A DNA stretch of 8,065 nucleotides from Eggerthellaceae bacterium (GCA_900754495.1 CAAEDC010000006.1:1-8065), one strand, 5' to 3'; positions 1 through 6,784 are shown, numbered from the stretch's first letter. Program-made: numbers and translations. Notes: generated by a model from the letters alone, not told the origin.

Positions 1-24
1 TCCGCCGGCCGGCAGGCCGGCGGA
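1..24. repeat. GC-rich hairpin just after hisA
   Basis: Perfect 10-bp arms TCCGCCGGCC (1-10) and GGCCGGCGGA (15-24) around a 4-base loop, beginning four bases past the hisA stop. In the hisA transcript this would be a very stable hairpin. Whether a U-tract follows cannot be seen because the window ends here. It could therefore be a terminator, a site of partial termination, or an intercistronic palindrome related to the one after hisB, which also opens with TTCCGCCG. Confidence 0.75.
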
Positions 25-28
25 ACCT

Positions 29-757
29 TCAGACCTCCCTGCACGCCGCCACGCCGTCCTCCACGGTGAGCGTGCCCTCGTAGATGGCGCGGCCGGTGAT
101 GACGCCCTCGATGCTGGCGGCGACGGGCGCGAGCGCCCGGATGTCGGCGACGCTCGCCACGCCGCCGCTCGCGATGACGGGATGGCCGAACGCCTCGGCC
201 ATGCGCGCGTAGGCAGCCGGATCGAGCCCGGTCTGCATGCCGTCGCGCGCGATGTCGGTGTAGACGAGGTGCACGAAGCCCGCCTGGGCCATCGCGCGGG
301 CGAGCTCGGCCGCATCGACGCCGGATCCCTTGATCCAGCCCGACACCGCCACCTCGCCGTTCTTCGCGTCGATACCGGCGGTCAGACGATCCCCGCCCAC
401 CAGCTCGACGGCCGCGCGCGCCAGGGCAGGATCGTTCACGAGCGCGGTGCCCAGCACCATGCGCGCCGCGCCGATGTCCGCCAGGCGCTCGAGCGTCTCG
501 AGCGTCCGGATGCCGCCGCCGACCTCCACCTTGAGGGGCGTCTCGCGCACGATGCGCTCGACGATGGCGGCATTTTCGGGCGTGCCCGAGCGCGCGCCGT
601 CGAGGTCGACGACGTGCACCCATTCGGCGCCCGCGTCGACGAACGCGCGCGCCTGGGCGACGGGATCGTCGTTGTAGACGGTCACCTTGGCGTAATCGCC
701 CTTTTGCAGTCGGACGGCCTTGCCGCCCAGGATGTCGATCGCCGGAAGCAGATACAT
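29..757 (-). CDS. hisA: HisA, ProFAR isomerase
   Basis: Phosphoribosylformimino-5-aminoimidazole carboxamide ribotide isomerase (242 aa, normal for the family), a cytosolic TIM barrel that converts ProFAR to PRFAR, the fourth step of histidine synthesis. Visible motifs: N-terminal LLPAIDILGGKAVRL with catalytic Asp8; VHVVDLDGA near 47-55; phosphate-binding VEVGGGIR at 77-84; GIDAKNGEVAVSGW with the second catalytic Asp130 and Trp141; YTDIARDGMQTG at 166-177; ASGGVAS at 196-202; TGRAIYEG at 221-228. The start is the ATG at 757, five bases after the hisH stop, with GGAAGGGG inside the end of hisH as ribosome binding site. The longer upstream reading frame is just hisH read out of frame. The loop sequences look like dedicated HisA and not the dual-function PriA of many actinobacteria. 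Last gene of the operon visible here. Confidence 0.96.
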   Translation of the reverse strand: MYLLPAIDILGGKAVRLQKGDYAKVTVYNDDPVAQARAFVDAGAEWVHVVDLDGARSGTPENAAIVERIVRETPLKVEVGGGIRTLETLERLADIGAARMVLGTALVNDPALARAAVELVGGDRLTAGIDAKNGEVAVSGWIKGSGVDAAELARAMAQAGFVHLVYTDIARDGMQTGLDPAAYARMAEAFGHPVIASGGVASVADIRALAPVAASIEGVITGRAIYEGTLTVEDGVAACREV

Positions 758-762
758 CTCGC

Positions 763-1419
763 TCACGCCCCTTCCACGATGCGCACGAAATTGCGCAGCA
801 CCGCCGCGCCCGCATCGGAGCTCTTCTCGGGATGGAATTGCACGCCGAAGCACCGCTCGCCGTATTGGACTGCGCTGGGAAACGCCACGCTGTGCGCCGT
901 CTCCCCCACGACGAACGGCCCCGTCGGCGCGATGTAGCTGTGCGTGAAGTAGAAGTACTCGCCCGAGGGAATCCCGTCGAACAGCGGGCAATCCTCGGCA
1001 AACGCGACGGTGTTCCACCCGACATGGGGGATCTTGTACGCGTTGCCCTCCGCGTCGACGCGCGGCATCCGACACACGACGCCCGGCAGCACCGCGAGGC
1101 CGCGGGCATTATGCGAGGATTCCTCGTCATCCTCCTCCGGCGCGCCTTCCGTGCCCTCCTCGAACAGCAGGTGCATCCCCAGGCAGATGCCGAGGAACGG
1201 AGCACCCTCCGCGATGCGCGCGCGGATGGCGTCGAGCTGCCCGAGCTCGATCATCGTGGCGGACGCGTCGGCGAACGCGCCCACGCCCGGCAGCACGATG
1301 CCGTCCGCGCGCGCGATGACATCCGCATCGTCGGTGATGAGCGCCTCGCCGCCGGCGGCCTCGATGCCGCGCTCGACGCTCATCAGGTTTCCCTTGTGGT
1401 AATCGACTACCGCAATCAC
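763..1419 (-). CDS. hisH: HisH, glutaminase subunit of imidazole glycerol phosphate synthase
   Basis: Class I glutamine amidotransferase subunit (218 aa) that releases ammonia from glutamine and channels it to HisF. HisF is not in the window and is probably further left. Visible: IAVVDYHKGN at the N-terminus, LPGVGAF at 43-49 (oxyanion region), GICLGMHLLFE with nucleophile Cys79, PHVGWN at 131-136, YFYFTHSY at 155-162, and FGVQFHPEKS with His196 and Glu198 completing the triad. An acidic EEDDEES stretch at 95-101 follows the nucleophile elbow. The start chosen is GTG at 1419. It is the only usable in-frame start near the conserved N-terminus, but its ribosome site is weak (GGAA five bases upstream), so translation may be modest or coupled. 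It follows hisB after a 97-base gap and hands over to hisA with a five-base gap. Confidence 0.95.
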   Translation of the reverse strand: MIAVVDYHKGNLMSVERGIEAAGGEALITDDADVIARADGIVLPGVGAFADASATMIELGQLDAIRARIAEGAPFLGICLGMHLLFEEGTEGAPEEDDEESSHNARGLAVLPGVVCRMPRVDAEGNAYKIPHVGWNTVAFAEDCPLFDGIPSGEYFYFTHSYIAPTGPFVVGETAHSVAFPSAVQYGERCFGVQFHPEKSSDAGAAVLRNFVRIVEGA

Positions 1420-1482
1420 GTCTGTTCCAATCAGTTCTACGTTACGTATAGAGCCTACGTCAGCGAGAAGCGCCCCGGCGGA

Positions 1483-1516
1483 TTCCGCCGATCGGCGGAT
1501 CGACGGATCGGCGGAA
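1483..1516. repeat. Inverted and tandem repeat between hisB and hisH
   Basis: Arms TTCCGCCGATC (1483-1493) and GATCGGCGGAA (1506-1516) form an 11-bp stem starting directly at the hisB stop codon. Bases 1484-1499 are themselves a 16-bp perfect palindrome. Bases 1491-1514 are three tandem 8-mers ATCGGCGG, ATCGACGG, ATCGGCGG. No run of U follows in the transcript, so this is a poor classical terminator. It could stabilise or punctuate the mRNA between hisB and the weakly initiated hisH. Confidence 0.75.
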
Positions 1517-2107
1517 CTACAAAGCGCCCTTGGTGGAGGGGAGTTCGTCTCCCAGGCGCGGGTCGGGCTCGACGGCTTCGCGCAGGGCGCGGGCGGCGGC
1601 CTTGAAGCACGCCTCGATGATGTGATGGGCGTTCTCGCCGGCCAGCAGGCGCACATGCAGCGTCACGCCGGCGTTGGCGGCGAACGCGATGAAGAACTCC
1701 TTGGCGAGCGACGCGTCGAACGCTCCCAGCATCACCGGCGGCACCGGCACGTCCCAATGCAGCTGGCCGCGCCCCGACAGATCGCACGCCGCGAGCACGA
1801 GCGTCTCATCCATGGGAAGCGCGATGGATCCGAACCGGCGGATGCCGCGCTTGTCGCCGAGCGCCTGGGCGAACACGCGCCCCAGCACGATGCCGGCGTC
1901 TTCGACGCTGTGATGGCCGTCCACCTCCAGATCGCCCTTCACCTCGACGCTCAGATCGAACAGCCCGTGGCGTCCGAACGCCGTCAGCATGTGGTCGAAG
2001 AACCCGATGCCCGTGTCGACATCCGTGCTGCCCGTGCCGTCGAGATCGATCGCGATGGCGATGTCGGTCTCCTTCGTCGTGCGCTCCACACGCCCGATCC
2101 TGCCCAT
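1517..2107 (-). CDS. hisB: HisB, imidazoleglycerol-phosphate dehydratase
   Basis: Imidazoleglycerol-phosphate dehydratase (196 aa), which turns IGP into imidazole-acetol phosphate. This is the single-function form of usual length; there is no histidinol-phosphatase domain, so that phosphatase must be encoded elsewhere. Visible: FFDHML at 36-41 with metal-ligand His39; VDGHHSVED at 62-70 giving the first HHxxE cluster; and AGENAHHIIEACFK near the C-terminus giving the second HHxxE cluster. These are the two manganese-binding signatures of the family. Start ATG at 2107 has a strong AAGGGGAG site just upstream (about 2111-2118). The gene stands 193 bases after hisC, a gap filled by GTGACAGGGG-type palindromes, and is followed directly by an inverted repeat. 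It may therefore be translated more independently than its overlapping upstream neighbours. Confidence 0.96.
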   Translation of the reverse strand: MGRIGRVERTTKETDIAIAIDLDGTGSTDVDTGIGFFDHMLTAFGRHGLFDLSVEVKGDLEVDGHHSVEDAGIVLGRVFAQALGDKRGIRRFGSIALPMDETLVLAACDLSGRGQLHWDVPVPPVMLGAFDASLAKEFFIAFAANAGVTLHVRLLAGENAHHIIEACFKAAARALREAVEPDPRLGDELPSTKGAL

Positions 2108-2171
2108 GATCTCCCCTTCCTCGCTTGAAGCGCGTGACAGGCCGGTGATCCTCCCATCACGTTATCCAAAG

Positions 2172-2268
2172 GTGACAGGAGGTGACAGGGGGACGTCCCC
2201 CTGTCACGGTGACAAGGGGACGTCCCCTGTCACGCCCCCTGCCGCCAGAGGGACGACGCCCTGTCGCG
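2172..2268. repeat. Cluster of GTGACAGGGG-type palindromes between hisC and hisB
   Basis: The core is a 26-bp perfect palindrome at 2182-2207 (half-site GTGACAGGGGGAC followed by its complement). It is followed one base later by a 25-bp copy at 2209-2233, whose left half carries one extra A. A lone half-site GTGACAGG precedes it at 2172-2179, and a decayed copy (GGGACGACGCCCTGTCGC) lies at about 2250-2267. Next come two copies of GCGCCTTGCC at 2266-2285. I take this to be a REP-like dispersed intergenic element. Lying inside an operon, it would form strong hairpins in the mRNA between the hisC and hisB cistrons. Confidence 0.85.
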
Positions 2269-2300
2269 CCTTGCCGCGCCTTGCCGCGCTGGCGCGCACG

Positions 2301-3371
2301 CTACATGCGCGCGATGGCGACCTCTTTGAGCGCCGCCAGGAACGCGTCGTTCTCCTCGCGCGTCCCGATGGTGACGCGCAGGCAGTCCTCCAGGTGCGCC
2401 GTGCGCGAGAAATCGCGCACCAGCACGCCGCGCTCGTACAGATTCTCCCACACCTCGCCCGCATCCTTGATGCGGAACATGAGGTAGTTCGCGTCCGACG
2501 GATGCGCCGTCACGCCGGGGATGCGCGAGAGCCCGTCGAGCACGCGCGCCCGCTCGTCGATGATCGCCTGGATGCCCGGCTCGAACTTCGCGCGGTTGGC
2601 GTACACCACGCGCGCGATCGCCTGCGACACCGCATCCACCGAATAGGGCTGGCGGACCTTGATGAACTCCCTGATCACGTCCGCATCTCCGAGCAGATAC
2701 CCCAAGCGCGCGCCCGCCAGCGAGAACGCCTTGGAGAACGTGCGCAGGATGACGAGGTTCTTGTGCTTGTCGAGCAGCGGGCGGACGGTGCGGCGCGAGA
2801 ACTCGAAATACGCCTCGTCGACCATCACCAGCGCATCGGTCGCCTCGAGCAGGCGCGCGACGAATTCCGACGACGCTAGATCGCCGGTGGGGTTGTTGGG
2901 GCTGGTGACGATCAGGTAGTCGATGTCGCCTTCCGCCACGCGCGCGAGCACGGCCTCCTCGTCGATGGAGAAGTCGGCGCGCCGCGGCACGTCGACCGTC
3001 TCCGTGCCCGTCAGGCGGGCGTTGGCGGCGTACACCGAGAACGTCGGCGGCAGGTTGAGGAACTTGCGTCCCGGCCCGCCCCAGGCGAGCGCGATGTTGA
3101 ACAGCAGCTCGTCGCCGCCGTTGCCGACGAGCACCTGGTTGCGGTCGAGCCCGTTGGCCTCGGCGATCATGTCGCGCAGGTCGTTTGCCAAAGGATCGGG
3201 GTAGCGGTTGAGCGGCACGCGGCGCACTTCGCGCATGATCTCGCGGCGCAGCTCCTCCTCCACATCCGAGGGGTTCTCGTTGGCGGACAGCAGCGTGTCG
3301 GCGGGAAGGTATTTCGGATCGTAGGGCGTAAGGCCCGCGAGCTGGGGAGCCGAGGCGCGCACGCTATTCAT
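2301..3371 (-). CDS. hisC: HisC, histidinol-phosphate aminotransferase
   Basis: PLP-dependent fold-type I aminotransferase (356 aa, usual length) that makes histidinol phosphate from imidazole-acetol phosphate and glutamate. Visible: LSANENP at 28-34, NRYPDP at 55-60, NGGDELL at 84-90 (cofactor phosphate region), SPNNPTGD at 157-164, VDEAYFEF at 184-191 with Asp185 and Tyr188, TFSKAFSLAGARLGY at 211-225 with PLP-binding Lys214, and Arg222. The ATG at 3371 lies inside the end of hisD (ATGAATAG, eight-base overlap), so translation is probably coupled. A second in-frame ATG six bases upstream at 3377 is about equally well placed relative to the GGAGGGGG ribosome site, so the start is uncertain by two residues. 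A long gap with strong palindromes follows before hisB. Confidence 0.96.
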   Translation of the reverse strand: MNSVRASAPQLAGLTPYDPKYLPADTLLSANENPSDVEEELRREIMREVRRVPLNRYPDPLANDLRDMIAEANGLDRNQVLVGNGGDELLFNIALAWGGPGRKFLNLPPTFSVYAANARLTGTETVDVPRRADFSIDEEAVLARVAEGDIDYLIVTSPNNPTGDLASSEFVARLLEATDALVMVDEAYFEFSRRTVRPLLDKHKNLVILRTFSKAFSLAGARLGYLLGDADVIREFIKVRQPYSVDAVSQAIARVVYANRAKFEPGIQAIIDERARVLDGLSRIPGVTAHPSDANYLMFRIKDAGEVWENLYERGVLVRDFSRTAHLEDCLRVTIGTREENDAFLAALKEVAIARM

Positions 3372-4734
3372 CCGCATCGACCCCCTCCGAAACCGCCTCG
3401 CCGGCGACGTCGAGGATCTCGCCTGCGCCGGTCGCGAACCTGCCGCCGCGCTCCAGGATCTCCTTGCGCATCTCGACGCTGCGCGCATGCGCCCACAGGC
3501 CCTCGTGGCGCGCGATGGCCATCACGATGTCGGCGTCGCGGCCGAGCGCGGCCGGCGTGTACTGGATGACGCTCGACTTCTTGATGAAGTCGTCGACCGA
3601 AAGCGGCGACGCGTAGCGCGCCGTGCCGCCCGTGGGCAGCGTGTGGTTGGGGCCGGCGGCGTAGTCGCCCACGGCTTCGGGCGTCCATTCGCCCAGGAAG
3701 ATCGCGCCGGCGTTGCGCACGCGGCCCAGCGAGTCCATCGCGTGGTGGATGTGCAGCTCGAGGTGCTCGGGCGCGATGATGTTGACGGCGCCCATGGCCT
3801 GGTCGAGCGTGTCGCAGACGACGATGAGCCCCTGGTCGGCGAGGGATGCCGTAGTGATCTCGGCTCGGGTGGAGGATTTCATGTGCTCGGCGACCATGCG
3901 CTCGACCTCGTCGGCGTAGCCCTCCGAGAACGTGACCAGGTAGCATGCGGCCAGCGGATCGTGCTCGGCCTGGGCCATGAGGTCGATCGCGACGAGCGCC
4001 GGATCGGCCGTGTCGTCGGCCACCACGCACACCTCCGACGGGCCGGCGATCATGTCGATGCCCACGTCGCCCGACACGATCTTCTTGGCGGCGGCCACGT
4101 AGGCGTTGCCCGGGCCGGTGATCTTGGAGACGGGCTCGATGCTCTCGGTGCCGTACGCCAGCGCTGCGATCGCCTGGGCGCCGCCCACCGTGTATACCTC
4201 CGTGACGCCGGAGAGGCGGCACGCCTCGAGGATCGCGGGATCGACCGAGCCGTCCTTGGCGGGAGGCGTGACGCACGCGATGCGCTCGACGCCCGCGACG
4301 GAGGCGGGCAGCGCGTTCATGAGCACCGTCGAGGGGTACAGCGCGCGGCCGCCGGGCACGTAGATGCCCACCGACTCGAGCGGCGACACCTTGGCGCCGG
4401 TGAGGGCGCCGTCCTCGCGCACGGCGAACCAGCTCTGCTGGAGCTGACGCTCGTGGAACTCGCGGATCTGGGCCGCGGCCTGCTCGAGCGCGGCGGCCGT
4501 CGCGGGATCGACCTGGGAGCGCGCCTCATCGATGGCGCTTTGCGGGACGCGGAACGACTCGACCGCGACGCCGTCGAAACGCTCGGTGAACTCGCGCAGG
4601 GCGGCGTCACCGCGCTCGCGCACCCGCTCGATGATGTCGGTCGCGGCGGCGAGCGCCTGCGGGTTGAACGCGCTCGGGCGCTTGAGCTGGGCGTTGGTGA
4701 ACTGCTCACCGGGAGCGAGAATTACTCGACGCAT
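3364..4734 (-). CDS. hisD: HisD, histidinol dehydrogenase
   Basis: Zinc- and NAD-dependent histidinol dehydrogenase (456 aa) that performs the last two oxidations, L-histidinol to L-histidine. Visible: [18 protein letters not shown] at 122-139, [16 protein letters not shown] at 184-199, [15 protein letters not shown] at 204-218, IAGPSEVCV at 229-237, MAQAEHDP at 253-260 with presumed zinc ligands Gln255 and His258, APEHLE at 321-326 with the Glu323/His324 catalytic pair, [13 protein letters not shown] at 356-368 with Asp358, and His416 in [15 protein letters not shown] tail of roughly 20 acidic and Ala/Gly residues extends beyond the usual end. An ATG at 4743 is also in frame, but AAGGAGG touches it directly. 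The ATG at 4734, nine bases from that site, is the better start. Confidence 0.96.
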   Translation of the reverse strand: MRRVILAPGEQFTNAQLKRPSAFNPQALAAATDIIERVRERGDAALREFTERFDGVAVESFRVPQSAIDEARSQVDPATAAALEQAAAQIREFHERQLQQSWFAVREDGALTGAKVSPLESVGIYVPGGRALYPSTVLMNALPASVAGVERIACVTPPAKDGSVDPAILEACRLSGVTEVYTVGGAQAIAALAYGTESIEPVSKITGPGNAYVAAAKKIVSGDVGIDMIAGPSEVCVVADDTADPALVAIDLMAQAEHDPLAACYLVTFSEGYADEVERMVAEHMKSSTRAEITTASLADQGLIVVCDTLDQAMGAVNIIAPEHLELHIHHAMDSLGRVRNAGAIFLGEWTPEAVGDYAAGPNHTLPTGGTARYASPLSVDDFIKKSSVIQYTPAALGRDADIVMAIARHEGLWAHARSVEMRKEILERGGRFATGAGEILDVAGEAVSEGVDADE

Positions 4735-4735
4735 G

Positions 4736-6604
4736 CTATTCATCCTCCTTGGTAGCGCCCGTGCACGCGGAGAGCGCGCGGGCGAGTTCTGCGATGCGGG
4801 AATCGGTCCTGAACGAGCACGCGTTCGCGAAGAACCGCGCCGTGGAGGGCAGGACGTCCTCGACCACCACCAGGTTGTTCTCACGCAGGGTCGTGCCCGT
4901 CGCCGTGATGTCGACGATGCGCTCGGCCATGCCCGTCAATGGTGCCAGCTCAATGTTACCGTGCAGTTTCACGATTTCGACCTGCATGCCGCGCTTGGCG
5001 TAGTGAGCGGCGGCGATGCGCGGGTATTTCGTCGCGACGCGGATGGAGCCGAGGCGCCGGTAGCGCTCCTCGACCGCCTCGCGCGCGGCCGCCGGCTCCG
5101 CCACCACGAAGCGGCAGCCGCCGAACCCCAGATCGACCAGCTCCATAACCTCGGCGTCCGCCTCGAGCAGCGAGTCTTTGCCGCAGATGCCGCAATCGGC
5201 CGCGCCCAGCTCGACGAACACCGGCGCGTCGGTGGGACGCACGATGACGTAGTCGACCCCCGGATTGCTGATGATGAGCTGCCGCCCCGGATCGTCGAGC
5301 CCCGTCACATCGAGCCCCGCCGCCGCGAGCACCTCGATCGTCCCCGGATTGAGCGCCCCCTTGGGCACCGCGATGCGCAGGGGACGCGCCTCCCCGTCTT
5401 CCACCGGCGAGACCGTCCCACCCGACGGCGCGCCGTCCTCAAGCAGATCGCCCTGCCCGGATCCTTCGCGCGCGCCCGCCGTTGGTGCGGCGGAGGACGG
5501 AGCGACCGTCTGCTCGGCATCTATATATTCATCCGATTGCAGCAGCGGAGCGCACGAAGGATCCGCAGGATCCTGAGCAGCGGAGCGGCACGTCGCGGAG
5601 TCCTCCGCCGCACCGACGGCGGGCCCCACCTCGCTGCGAGATCCCGCAGCCATGACCTGCTCCAGGAAGAACGCGAACCCCGCCGCGGGGCGGTCCTCGC
5701 CGTACACCCCCACCATGTTGTCGTAACGCCCGCCGCTGCCGAGGGGCGAGCCCAGACCCGGCGCGTACGCCTCGAAGACGATCCCCGTGTAGTAGTCGAA
5801 CGAGCTCATCACCGAGAAGTCGATGCGCACCCGCGCGCCGACGCCGGCGGCGTCGAGCAGATCGCACATGCCCTCGAGGTCGTCTAGCCCGTCCTCGCAG
5901 CCGAGCGGCGCGACCAAGGCGCGCGCCTCATCGATCGCCTCGCGGCCGCCGCGGATGCGCGGCAACGCGCGCAGCGCCTGGGCGAACACCGGCGGCACCG
6001 GGCAGTCCGCGCCCGTCAGGAGATCGAGCTCGACGAAGTTGGAGGAGTGGAACGCGTCGAGCACGGCGTTCGCCCAGGTGGAGGACGCGCCGCTCGCGGC
6101 GAGCAGCGCGCGCAGCACGCCCACGGTCGCCACCGAGATCGTGAAATCGTCCACCCCCGCCGTCTCAAGCGCCTCGCAGAACAGCTGCAGGACCTCGGCG
6201 TCGCCCTCTGCGCCCGACGGGCCGATGCACTCGACGCCGATCTGGGTGACCTCGCGCGCGGCGGCGCGCATCTGGCCCTCCGCCTCGCGGAACACGCGCT
6301 GCTGGTAGCGGAAGCGGAACGGTCCCGGCTGGCCCGCCAGGCGCGTCGCGCACATGCGCGCGACCTGCAGCGTGACGTCGGGACGCATTGCGAGCAGATC
6401 GCCCTGCGAGTCGAAGAACTTGAACGGAACGCCGGTCATATGGCCGCCCGCGCGCATCACGTCCATCACCTCGAGCGTGGGCGTCTCGATGGGAGCATAG
6501 CCCCGCGACGAGAACAAGTCGCGCACCGCGGCGCTGATGCGCTCGCGCTCGGCCGCCTCCTGCGCCAAAACGTCGCGGAACCCCGCCGGCGTCACCATAT
6601 CCAT
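4736..6604 (-). CDS. hisZG: HisZ-HisG fusion, ATP phosphoribosyltransferase with its regulatory subunit
   Basis: Single 622-aa chain joining HisZ (about 1-320) to a short-form HisG (about 409-622). HisG condenses ATP and PRPP to phosphoribosyl-ATP, the committed step. HisZ is a histidyl-tRNA synthetase paralogue that in other bacteria is a separate subunit needed for activity and histidine feedback. HisZ signatures: GFRD at 8-11, MRPDVT at 73-78, FRYQQRVFRE at 98-107 (class II motif 2), SFDYYTGIVFEAY at 268-280 (histidine pocket), GSGGRYDNM at 289-297 and AAGFAFFLE at 307-315 (motif 3 area). HisG signatures: LRIAVPKGAL from 409, VRPTDAP near 455, LHGNIELAPL near 547, and the PRPP loop IVDITATGTTLREN at 563-576. 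The linker 321-408 is rich in Ala, Ser, Gly, Asp and Glu and looks disordered. Start ATG at 6604 has AAAGGAAG eight bases upstream. First gene of the operon. Confidence 0.95.
   Translation of the reverse strand: MDMVTPAGFRDVLAQEAAERERISAAVRDLFSSRGYAPIETPTLEVMDVMRAGGHMTGVPFKFFDSQGDLLAMRPDVTLQVARMCATRLAGQPGPFRFRYQQRVFREAEGQMRAAAREVTQIGVECIGPSGAEGDAEVLQLFCEALETAGVDDFTISVATVGVLRALLAASGASSTWANAVLDAFHSSNFVELDLLTGADCPVPPVFAQALRALPRIRGGREAIDEARALVAPLGCEDGLDDLEGMCDLLDAAGVGARVRIDFSVMSSFDYYTGIVFEAYAPGLGSPLGSGGRYDNMVGVYGEDRPAAGFAFFLEQVMAAGSRSEVGPAVGAAEDSATCRSAAQDPADPSCAPLLQSDEYIDAEQTVAPSSAAPTAGAREGSGQGDLLEDGAPSGGTVSPVEDGEARPLRIAVPKGALNPGTIEVLAAAGLDVTGLDDPGRQLIISNPGVDYVIVRPTDAPVFVELGAADCGICGKDSLLEADAEVMELVDLGFGGCRFVVAEPAAAREAVEERYRRLGSIRVATKYPRIAAAHYAKRGMQVEIVKLHGNIELAPLTGMAERIVDITATGTTLRENNLVVVEDVLPSTARFFANACSFRTDSRIAELARALSACTGATKEDE
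4744..4750 (-). promoter_or_regulatory. Ribosome binding site that decides the hisD start
   Basis: AAGGAGG on the minus strand, lying in the last codons of hisZG. It touches the in-frame ATG at 4743 with no spacer but sits nine bases from the ATG at 4734. The second ATG is therefore the likely start of hisD. Confidence 0.75.
5424..5437. repeat. 14-bp perfect palindrome in the hisZG linker
   Basis: GACGGCGCGCCGTC reads the same on both strands. It lies in the DNA for the HisG-proximal end of the inter-domain linker, adding to the density of inverted repeats there. Confidence 0.7.
5458..5624. repeat. Nested inverted repeats inside the hisZG linker coding DNA
   Basis: Two 25-base arms, 5474-5498 (starting GCCCGCCGT) and 5600-5624, are reverse complements with one mismatch (5483 against 5615), separated by 101 bases. 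A second pair, CGGATCCTTCG (5458-5468) and CGAAGGATCCG (5555-5565), overlaps it. AGGATCC-GCA-GGATCCT at 5558-5574 is a local hairpin, and AGCAGCGGAGCG occurs twice in direct orientation (5541-5552, 5576-5587). An AT-rich patch CTATATATTCATC lies in the middle. All of it is in the linker between HisZ and HisG, where the reading frame stays open. The pattern suggests a palindromic element that entered the gene, but the origin is inference. Confidence 0.8.
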
Positions 6605-6628
6605 TCGCTTCGCTTCCTTTCCTCGTAA

Positions 6629-6681
6629 GGCGCCGCCCTCTCCGCCAGCGTCCGAGAAGCGGATGGGCGGACGACGGCGCC
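6629..6681 (-). promoter_or_regulatory. Foldable 5' leader of the his operon
   Basis: In the untranslated leader, GGCGCCG pairs with CGGCGCC (6675-6681 with 6629-6635). Inside this, GGCGG pairs with CCGCC (6666-6670 with 6642-6646). The result is a nested stem ending 24 bases before the hisZG start codon. There is no run of histidine codons and no T-box signature, so neither a classical His attenuator nor a T-box is supported. The stem may be structural only. Confidence 0.4.
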
Positions 6682-6688
6682 GAACATT

Positions 6689-6703
6689 CGATCGCAACGA
6701 TCG
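6689..6703. promoter_or_regulatory. Small palindrome next to the hisZG promoter, possible operator
   Basis: CGATCG-CAA-CGATCG, a perfect 6-bp inverted repeat with a three-base centre, lies just downstream of the proposed -10, about where transcription would begin. The position fits an operator. The protein is unknown and the site could be chance in GC-rich DNA. Confidence 0.3.
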
Positions 6704-6705
6704 TT

Positions 6706-6742
6706 ACTTTACCACAGTAGAGTGCTAAAGCAATAGTGTTAA
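6706..6742 (-). promoter_or_regulatory. Likely promoter of the his operon
   Basis: This is the AT-rich patch in the 180-base gap before hisZG. Two overlapping readings on the minus strand are possible. One is TTAACA (6742-6737), a 17-base spacer, then TACTGT (6719-6714). The other is TTGCTT (6733-6728), a 16-base spacer, then TAAAGT (6711-6706) preceded by TGG, an extended -10. Either gives a leader of roughly 95-105 bases. Assignment is by pattern only. Confidence 0.5.
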
Positions 6743-6784
6743 CATGCTCTTTACGTCGAACGGCAGGGCCGGCCGAAAAACCGA

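Noticed and set aside
3487..4755. Long plus-strand open frame opposite hisD, and similar long plus-strand frames opposite the other his genes
   Set aside because: Arg/His/Ala/Asp-rich translations with no recognisable motifs, explained by GC-rich codons on the opposite strand of well-supported his genes.
6720..6728. GAGTGCTAA, an exact half of the CIRCE heat-shock operator
   Set aside because: The partner TTAGCACTC is absent nine bases away, and a his operon is an unlikely HrcA target. A 9-base match is probably chance.
6605..6784. T-box or histidine-codon attenuator before hisZG
   Set aside because: No T-box GGUGG-type sequence, no run of CAC/CAT codons in a short frame, and no stem followed by a U-tract.
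6755..6784. Terminator after the DUF2797-like gene
   Set aside because: There is a T5 run and a GGCCGGCC palindrome, but the T-run comes before the stem in the transcript, which is the wrong order for an intrinsic terminator on this strand.
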